Position numbers and translations under genes: made by a program
Shown: piece by piece, positions 56,780 to 64,000 of the stretch
How positions within the stretch are numbered: the stretch's first letter is position 1
How the letters are laid out: each line of letters starts with the position of its first letter
The notes under the pieces: generated by a model
What the model saw: the letters and a program-made list of their open reading frames with translations, nothing else
Databases searched by the model: none
Told to the model about the DNA's origin: nothing
Assembly (NCBI RefSeq): GCF_019320115.1
Contig: NC_089582.1
Coordinates: 116,504,637 to 116,568,636, forward strand
Length of the DNA: 64,000 nucleotides
Direction of reading: 5' to 3'
Origin: Miscanthus floridulus
Lineage: Eukaryota; Streptophyta; Magnoliopsida; Poales; Poaceae

Positions 56780-57939
56780 GTGAGCCAAGGCTTATGTTCT
56801 CAGCGATGGCGAATTGTATAGGCGAAGCCCATCTGGCGTCCTCCAACGATGCATCACTACTGAGGCAGGTCGAGACCTACTTTGGGACTTGCACGCGGGA
56901 GCCTGCGGGCACCATGCGGCACATAGGACGCTCGTCAAAAATGCCTTCTGCCATGGGTTCTACTGGCCAACAGCGGTTGCTAATGCCACCAAGCTCGTAT
57001 GCTCCTACGAGGGATGCTAGTACTACGCACAGTAGACGCATCTCCCAGCTCAAGCCCTCCAAACCATCCCTATCACATGGCCATTCACCGTGTGGGGGCT
57101 CGACATGGTTGGGCCTCTACAGAAGGCCCCCCAGGGGCTTCACCCATCTACTAGTAGCAATCGATAAGTTCTCCAAGTGGATCGAGGCTCGTCCGATCAA
57201 TCGAATCAAGTCCGAGCAAGCGGTGCTGTTCTTCATTGATATCATCCATAGGTTAGGGGTTCTGAACACCATCATCACCGACAATGGGACACAATTCACC
57301 AGCCAAAAATTCCTAATGTTCTGTGATGACCACCACATCCATGTGGCCTGGTTGGCCATAGGACACCCTAGGACAAACAACCAAGTAGAACGTGCCAACG
57401 GCATGATCCTACAAGGCCTCAAGCCAAGAATATACAACCAGTTGAAGAAGTTTGGCAAGAAATGGCTTGTTGAACTCCCGTCGGTCATCTGGAGCCTGAG
57501 GAACACTCCAAGCCAAGCCACGGGGTTCACACCATTCTTCTTGGTCTATGGAACCAAGGCCGTCCTCCCCATTGACTTGGAATACAGTTCCCCAAGGCTA
57601 TAGGCCTACAACGAGCAAAGCAACCACACCACCCGTGAAGATGCCCTCAACCAACTAGAGGAAGCCCGAGATGTTGCGCTTCTACATTCGGCCAAGTACC
57701 AGCAAGCCCTATGACGCTATCAAGCCCGATGCATTCAAAGCTAAGACCTGAAGGTGGGCGACCTGGTGCTGAGGCTGAGGTAGAGCAACAAGGGCCGCCA
57801 TAAGCTGACCCCGCCGTGGGAAGGACCATACATCGTCGCCCAAATGCTGAAGCCCGGGACCTACAAGCTAGCCAACGAGAAGGGCAAAATCCTCACCAAT
57901 GCTTGGAACATAGAATAGCTACATCGCTTTTACCCTTAA
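56780..57939 (+). pseudogene. Integrase of element B, frameshifted
   Basis: The zinc-binding part (GACGHHAAHRTLVKNAFCHG, then LVCSYEGC) ends in a stop near 57018. The core starts WPFTVWGLDMVGPLQKAP and then changes frame. A run of six C at 57127-57132, one more than the frame needs, explains the shift. Downstream are GFTHLLVAIDKFSKWIEARP, IITDNGTQFTSQKF and NQVERANGMILQGL, so all DDE residues exist but in two frames. The C-terminal part continues past a stop at 57601-57603 to AWNIE and RFYP before 57939. Confidence 0.87.
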
Positions 57940-58561
57940 ATGTCTAAGCATTGTATACATTGTTTCTCGAAATACAATTAAGAAGCGTTCTTTAGTTGTC
58001 CTAATTTTTTGAGAAACCCCGGGGCCCATCAAGGGCCTCAACGATATGATAACTTCATTAGGGAGACTCGGCTCTGCCTCTGTAGAGGTGCCCACTGCGG
58101 GGCTCAAACAAGACACGACTCTGCCTCTGCAGAATCGAGCCTCCCTTGGGGGCTAGTAGGGGGGACCCCCCTAAGTCCCACGCACCATTTTTTAGTCATT
58201 TTTTGAAAAAAATTCTACGCCAAACTCTCTAGCGTGCTCTGACAAATCGATTGCAAAAAACCTAAGGACTGAAAGACTATCTCAAGGCCAGAAGACCGAC
58301 CGAGTTGCGAGATGGCCTACGCCTCCGGGCTACGGCACTCCCTCACCACCTGTTGCCCAAGGGACAACTTAGGATCCGAGGAAGTTTTTTGCAAATAATA
58401 TGTTCAGAAACAAGACAGAGGGCAGAGGCTCAGAAATACAATAAAGAAAAACAATTAAGAAGCGTAGACGCATAAGTATTTCAAAAGGCCTCGATACGCC
58501 ACCAGCGTTATGATACGGTAACGTAATCCCTAATTTATTTACATGGCCTCTTGGGCCCAGG
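57940..58561. other. Spacer between pol and the antisense gene of element B
   Basis: Contains a decayed direct repeat (CTCGGCTCTGCCTCTG(T/C)AGA near 58066, ACGACTCTGCCTCTGCAGA near 58115). No coding motif on either strand. It would hold the 3' ends of both converging transcription units. Confidence 0.55.
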
Positions 58562-61500
58562 TCAAGGCTTAGGGACTCCAGCATCGGCGGACGGCGTGGG
58601 AGGGACCACCTCCTCTTCAAATAGCTTGGCCAGCACTGTGTCGGGGCCCTTAGCTGCCTCCATCAGCTTCGCGACCTCCTCGCCAGCCTCTAGCAAGACG
58701 TAGCTGTCACTGATGGCCTCAAGGTCGATGCCAGTGTAGTGCGAGGAAATGATGGCCAGGGCACGCTTGACGCCCGCATGCAGCGCCCCCCGAAGTCGCT
58801 CACGCACTTGGCCGCTCAACGTGACCAAGCGGCTCCTAAGGGAGCTGCCCGACTAGGCCCCCTCAACCTCTAGGGCCTCGCACATGGTATGGGCGGCACT
58901 CTGCAGTGCGTTGTGCTCCTCGATCTCGGCCTCAAGCACCGCCTACACTGCGACAGAGGCCTTGGCTACCCAGGTGACCTCCTTCTCCAACTCTGCACCA
59001 AAAGAAACAGAATGGGGTTAAGCGCAAAGGAAAACGAGCCAAATAGGGGCGAAGGCCTACGGGACTCACCCTCGGCTTTCTCCTCCTAGCGTTGGGCCTT
59101 GACCCGAGAGGCCTTAGCTTTCTCCTTCCAATGCTAGGCCTCGACCAGAGAGGCCTCGGCTTTCTCCTTCTAGCCCTGGACCTCAACTTGAGAAGCCTCG
59201 GTAGCCCTGGAAGCCTCTTTCTCTAGCTCTGCATCACACCAGGGAGTTAGGAGTTGAACACAAGATAAACAAATAAAACAAGGGGAACAGGACTCACCCT
59301 CGACCTTTCCCTTCCAGACCACAGCCTCGGTCCAGGAGGCCTCGGCTACCTTGAGGGCCTCTACCAGGGCGCCTTTCGCTAGTAGGTGCGCACCCTCCTC
59401 CGCCCCTAGCTGCCCAACGAGGGCCTTGGCGGAGGCCGTCGCTTCTTCAGCCCGAGACCAAAAGGTGTCCCAATCGATAGCCACCGGGGTCAGCTCCTCC
59501 TCCAGCTCTTTGACCCGCGTTGCTAAAGGGGTGACCTGCTCCTGAGCCATGGCCACCTCAGCCTTCATATCAGCATAGCAGAGGCGGAGGTCCTCCACCT
59601 CCACACTCCATGCCGACAGAAGCTCGTTGGCGTCAGCGAGCAAGCCCTTCTGCCGCTGGAGCTGGTCCCAGACATCCCTCTCCCATCAGAGGAACAATGA
59701 CTTCCTAAGGGACTGGGTCTTGAGCTCCTAGATAGGCAAAACAGGGGTTATTCACTATGAGAAAACTCAAAAAAAGATGACACCACATGAGAAAAGAAGG
59801 CACGAACCTAGGCGACCCCGGGCAGATCGTCGGCCACGACAGATAGCGCTGTCCGCAGTGACCGCTTCGCCAGCTGGTGGTATTGCTCGAAGGTGTCCCA
59901 GTGCCCCCCTTCGGCCGCATCCTCGAGGGCGAACAGAGGCTCCCCCTTAGGGTCGTCCTGGCTCTGCCATAGGACACGCAGGTGATCCCACCCATGGGGC
60001 TTGGGTCGTACCCGCACGAGGGCCGAGCTTCCCTTGCCCGAGGTTGAAGCCGGCTGCTCCATAGTGCCGGCTGCCTTGGCATCGACCACCTCCTTCGCCC
60101 AGGAAGTATCGTCGGAGGAGATCGAATGGACCTCCACTTCCCGAGCGCTCTCCTGCAACGGCGACAGGCCTTAGACCGACAGTGGTATTGAGGCTTGCCC
60201 CGCCTCCACCTCCACTTCCTGGGCCGCCGGCTTCGCCGCGCTCACGCCGGCTCCTGCCACCCTGGCCTCGGCGGTCTCAGAGGCTCCAGTCCCCGCCACC
60301 CCGGCCTCAGTGGTCTCGGGGGCTCTAGTCCCCGCCACTTCGGCCTCGGCGGTCCTGGGCACCCTAGCCTCCATTGCCTCGGCCTCAGAAGTCCAGGGGG
60401 CCTTTGTCTCACCCTCGGTGGCCTCGACAACTGAGGGCGCCTCGGCCCCATTTGACTCACGGGCCTTGGCCTCATAGGGCATAGGCATTTCCTCCCACGC
60501 TCGCTTCGTGGCCACCCCGGTAACCTCCCCCTAGGCGACCAGCTCCTTCGAGTCAGCCCTCGCCGATGCCCTGCCATGCTGTACAGCGGCCTGCGCCTCC
60601 ACCACCTGTTGAGCGGTGGAGCCCATGCTCACCTTAAGTGACTTACACGGCACCAGGGAAGGCACCTCTGCCTTATGCTTCCAGCTGAAGGCAAAACACC
60701 CACTTGGTTAGCATATGACCATAAAGTGAGCGGGAAACGATATGAACTCTGCTGAAAAAACACTCACCTCGAGCGGGGGTGCAACCGCTTCGACACTATG
60801 ACCCACCTCTACAACGGTGGTGGTGGTAGTGGTGGCATGACCTCTGTATCCACTAGTGCCGGCTGGCCCTCACCAAACTTCCGACACCCCCTCGGTCCTC
60901 TACGGGGGCAGTTGCGATGCCCCCACCGCCACCTGCTCCACCTCTGCCGTCGAGCCCACCGAGCTGACGGTGCATTTTCCTAACGCCTGTGCCTCGAGCG
61001 TGTCGGCCTCGGCCTTGGGGCGGGCGGTCGCCGGCCCCGAGGCGTCCTCAGCTCCTCCTCCTAGAAGCATTGGGCTGCTCGCCGATGCCCCGGGCGCTGT
61101 CTCGCCGATGTCAAGGAGATGGTTCAGGGGACCCCACCCCATCTCTCTCTTGTCATCTCCATCCGAAGCATCCATCGACAGTGACGGTGACGGAGACGAC
61201 TCCACCGGGAGACCGTCCTACCTCTGCTGTCAGCGGTGCTTCTCTAGTCCCTCGCGCACAAGGATCTTCCTCGTGCGCTTTGCCTCCTTGGTGTCCTTCC
61301 ACCTCTTCTATGCCTCGGCGTGTGCCCAGTTCACCGCTCACCGTGCTGCGTCCTTAGGAATGGGCGGTGGGGAGGCTCGCATGTCTCTCATCCCCTGTAG
61401 GAACGGCAAACGCAAATAAAGGACTAGAAAACAGTAAGGAATGAGGAGGCCTCGGGGGCCGCAGCAGCGCGTGACTTACCAAAGAAAGGTACCCCTATGA

Positions 61501-62445
61501 TGGGTGCTTCACGAACAGGGTCAGACCACCGATCTTTAGCCACCCCTCCACCATCTCTCTCACCCGATGAAGAATCTCCTCGTTGGAGAGGGCGGAGGCG
61601 GACATCCAGATGCCCTCGATCGGCTCATCCGGTCTCATCTCGAACAGGCACCGCCGTCGAGCCATCAGCAGCAGTACCCTCTGGCGGTGGAAGGCCACCA
61701 CAACCACAGCCTCTGTGAGGCCACGGCCGCACAACCTCTCTAGTCCCTCTAGGAGCGGCTGTGACTTGGGCTGATCCTCCTTCGGGATGCCATACCTCCA
61801 CTTCTCTAGACAACTCTCCATGATCCACCCGGTGTAGGGGGGAAGTCCACCGTCATCGTTGCAGAGGTAGAACCAGCTGGTGCACCAGCGGCGATTGGTT
61901 GACGAGAGCTAGGCCGGGATGTAAAGGTGCTAACGGTCCTAGCACACTTGGAGAGTGTAGCCGCCGGCCCTCACCGCCTTCCTCATGCACGTCATGCCCG
62001 TCGGTTTGGTGGTATGCCCCACTCAGAAGAGGTGGAGCCATAGCTCCCAATGGGGGGCAATCCCTAGATACCCCTCATAGACAGCAACAAAGATGGCCGC
62101 CTACATGATGGAGTTGGGGTTGAAGTGGTGGAGCTCCACGCCATAGTAGTGCGGGAGCACTCGCATGAACTGGTCCGCCGGTAGGCCGAGACCGTGCTTG
62201 TGGAAGGACACGAAGCTCACAACGTAGCCATCACATGGCCTCAACTTCGGCTCGCCCGATGGAGCAATCCACTCTAGCCTGTTGGGGTCGGTAATCGGAC
62301 GTAGAAGGCCGTCATCGATAAGCAACTGGAGCGTCTCCATAGATACGTCGAACCGACCCCAAGCATCTACCTCGATGACAACAGTGTTGGCCATGATTGT
62401 GGTGGAGAATGAAGCTACGGCGGTAAGTCTTTCTCTCTGCCTCAC
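58562..62445 (-). pseudogene. Antisense Transposase_28-type gene of element B, six exons
   Basis: Minus-strand gene opposite in sense to gag-pol. The N-terminal domain (62394 on) reads MANTVVIEVDAWGRF, PCDGYVVSFVSFHKHGLGLP, QFMRVLPHYYGVELHHFNPN and, after a stop, APHWELWLHLF. This is the putative gypsy-type transposon domain (PF04195) found in antisense ORFs of Tat elements. Later parts are charged and coiled-coil-like. Five GT-AG introns of 69-85 bp are apparent: 61395-61479, 60685-60767, 59728-59807, 59229-59297 and 58993-59069. Protein wording continues sensibly across them. Several in-frame stops show decay. ATG at 62445 or 62394 are both possible. The function of this family is unknown. 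Confidence 0.78.
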
Positions 62446-62550
62446 CCTTCTCCCTTCTTCTCCCCGGTGCTCTCTGTTCTAGCAATGGCTCAAGGGCGGC
62501 AAAGGCGAATGCAGGCAAGGTAAGGGGGGGGAGGGGCAAGGCTCATTGCG

Positions 62551-62558
62551 TATTTATG
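62551..62558 (-). promoter_or_regulatory. TATA-like box for the antisense gene
   Basis: The minus strand reads GCATAAATACGC about 105 bp upstream of the ATG at 62445, on the correct strand to drive the antisense gene. Support is positional only. Confidence 0.45.
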
Positions 62559-62559
62559 C

Positions 62560-63219
62560 AGGAAGGGGGTGAAACGGGCGAGCAATGAAATCAGGAAAGT
62601 TTCCCTCAGATCTAGCATAGTTAATCCAGATCCAATTTTACCGTCCACATACCCACCTTCTCCTTATTAATCGCGTAAATAGTTATGTCCCATCCGCTGA
62701 CACAGCATCGCGTCCGACCGCTGCAGCGATAGGCGCCGTTCCACCTCCTCAAGAAAACTGCCTCAAAAGGCGAGCCTGTTGTTGTCAAGCCAATAGGGGG
62801 GGAATATCCCCCACCCAATTCCTTTTAGACAAAGGAACTAGGCACTGAGCCCGTTACAGTCTAGGGGTTCGAAGGCTGGGCCCCCGAGGGTTTCGACAGC
62901 CGCCCTAGGGCAACAGAGTCAGGGATGGCTATGGGCGAGCCCATACAGGGTCGAGGCCCAAGCAAGCAAAACACTTGGGATGCCCTAAGTCGTGTTTGAG
63001 ACTGACGGTAAGGTCTTCGAATGGGATCCCACCGTAGGGAGGCACCGAGCCACCGGGGCCCATCGAACAGCCCCGGCACCCACTAGAGAAGCCTTCTGGT
63101 ACTCTTGGAGTGCGTCTCTAGATCACTAGCCGACCCCTATTGAATGGGGCACGGGCCTCCACTCAGACTTACCCGATAACAGCTCATCGGAAGTGTCGCC
63201 ACTCGCGCCCACCGAGGGT
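62560..63219. other. Spacer between the antisense gene and the 156-bp repeat
   Basis: No domain or repeat recognised on either strand. Confidence 0.5.
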
Positions 63220-63766
63220 AGCCTAGCATATTCCACCCCTCCTTCCGAGCGAAAAGGATGCGCGAGGGTCGCACAAAAAGCCAGGGGAACCCCTGATGGC
63301 ACTCTTGCTCCATGCAGAGGCTAGGGGGCTCTTCCTGCAAACTTGCTGAGACTCAGCGACCCAGGCTCGCACGCGAGGGTTCGGCAAACCACCCCTCCTT
63401 ACGAACGAAAAGGATGCGCGAGGGTCGCACAAAAAGCTAGGGGAACCCCTGACGGCACTCTCGCTCCATGTAAAGGCTAGGGGGCTCTTCCTGCAAACTT
63501 GCCGAGACCCAGTGACCCAGGCTCACACACGAGGGCTTGGCAAATAACCAATCCTTTCAAACGAAAAGGATGCGTGAGGGTCACACAAAAAGCCAGGGGA
63601 ACCCCTGATGGCCCTCTCGCTCCGTGCGAAGGCTAGGGGGCTCTTCCTGCAAACTTGCCGAGACCCAGCGACTCAGGCTCGCACACGAGGGCTCGGCAAA
63701 CAACCCCTCCGTCTGAACAAAAAGGACGCGCGAGGGTCACACGAAAAGCTAGGGGAACTATAATAG
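63220..63766. repeat. Tandem repeat, 156-bp unit, about 3.5 copies
   Basis: The marker (G/A)AAAAGGA(T/C)GCG starts at 63251, 63407, 63563 and 63719, exactly 156 bp apart each time. Units contain GAGGGTC(G/A)CAC, CCAGGGGAACCCCTGA, GGCTAGGGGGCTCTTCCTGC and CGAGGG(T/C)T(C/T)GGCAAA. The array ends abruptly about 40 bp into the fourth unit. Confidence 0.92.
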
Positions 63767-63767
63767 A

Positions 63768-64000
63768 ACCGACCAAATCATAAGAACGTAAGTACAAAAG
63801 CAATCACCGAAGTGATCAAATTCCTGTACTTAAGCTCCCATAATCCCGATAGTCTGGAAATCATGAAGGATTTCAACCAACTCTCGACATACAAACCAAG
63901 ACCATAGTGATTCAACACAACACATCATTCGTTACAACATTTCACAAGTAGCATTCGGATTACATCCATCAGAGTTCGAATAAAAATATTACAAACCAAG
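63768..64000 (-). mobile_element. Diverged gypsy LTR remnant c (cut by window end)
   Basis: Starts AACCGACCAA and ends ATTACAAACCAAG, the same order of landmarks as 48776-49000, but with many differences between. A related, not identical, LTR copy that continues past the window. Confidence 0.5.

Larger units (their letters stand above)
50058..63766 (+). mobile_element. Ty3/gypsy LTR retrotransposon B, Tat lineage, 3'-truncated
   Basis: A complete 5' LTR and primer-binding site are followed by gag, protease, RT, RNase H, second RNase H and integrase, ending near 57939. A long antisense gene (62445-58562) and a 156-bp tandem repeat come next. A 3' LTR is not present: sequence passes from the tandem repeat straight into another LTR family at about 63767. 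Each coding domain carries stops or altered catalytic residues. Order, the second RNase H and the antisense ORF all fit the Tat/Retand lineage. Confidence 0.9.

Noticed and set aside
63220..63766. Regularly spaced repeats considered as a CRISPR-like array
   Set aside because: Units are contiguous 156-bp tandem repeats without unique spacers, in a plant genome; a satellite-like array is the right reading.

Overview
The window is a gene-poor, transposon-dense stretch of a large plant nuclear genome, almost certainly a panicoid grass of the maize/sorghum/sugarcane/Miscanthus type. This rests on the repeat families present: Tat-lineage Ty3/gypsy elements, a Tekay/Del-like element with 4-kb LTRs, a CACTA element whose ends are packed with CTTTGCCGAGTG motifs, RTE LINEs with TTG tails and a Stowaway MITE. 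It also rests on the very GC-rich, intronless glycosyltransferase gene. The species cannot be fixed from the sequence alone.

Layout. 1-10684: a degenerate Tat-lineage gypsy element (A) on the minus strand; its 3' LTR is cut by the window edge, and tandem repeats lie between integrase and the 3' LTR. 10685-17335: intergenic DNA with small MITE-like elements, an L1-type LINE 3' fragment split by an unidentified repetitive insert, and a GGGCCGG-rich inverted-repeat element. 17336-21513: a complete-ended CACTA element (TSD TAT) with the remains of a four-exon TNPA-like gene. 21739-23160: the only intact host gene, a UGT74-like UDP-glycosyltransferase on the minus strand. 23573-24321: an internally deleted hAT-type transposase pseudogene. 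26236-36050: an L1-like LINE on the minus strand, interrupted by two RTE LINE copies of one family in opposite orientations; one is flanked by a 17-bp target duplication.

36045-64000: nested LTR elements. Diverged minus-strand LTR remnants (36.0-38.1, 48.3-50.06 and 63.77-64.0 kb) host a young LARD-like plus-strand element (38104-48300, about 4-kb LTRs, almost no coding capacity). They also host a second Tat element (B, plus strand, from 50058). Element B carries broken gag, protease, RT, RNase H, a second RNase H and integrase. It also has an antisense, multi-intron gene resembling the Transposase_28-type ORF known from Tat elements, with a TATA-like box. It ends in a 156-bp tandem repeat and has no recognisable 3' LTR.

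Apart from the UGT, everything recognisable is mobile-element DNA and mostly inactivated. I see no operon-like or otherwise co-ordinated host system. The points most worth following up are the spliced antisense gene in element B, the inverted RTE pair inside one LINE, the unidentified open repeat at 13.4-14.4 kb, and the UGT hemmed in by transposons.
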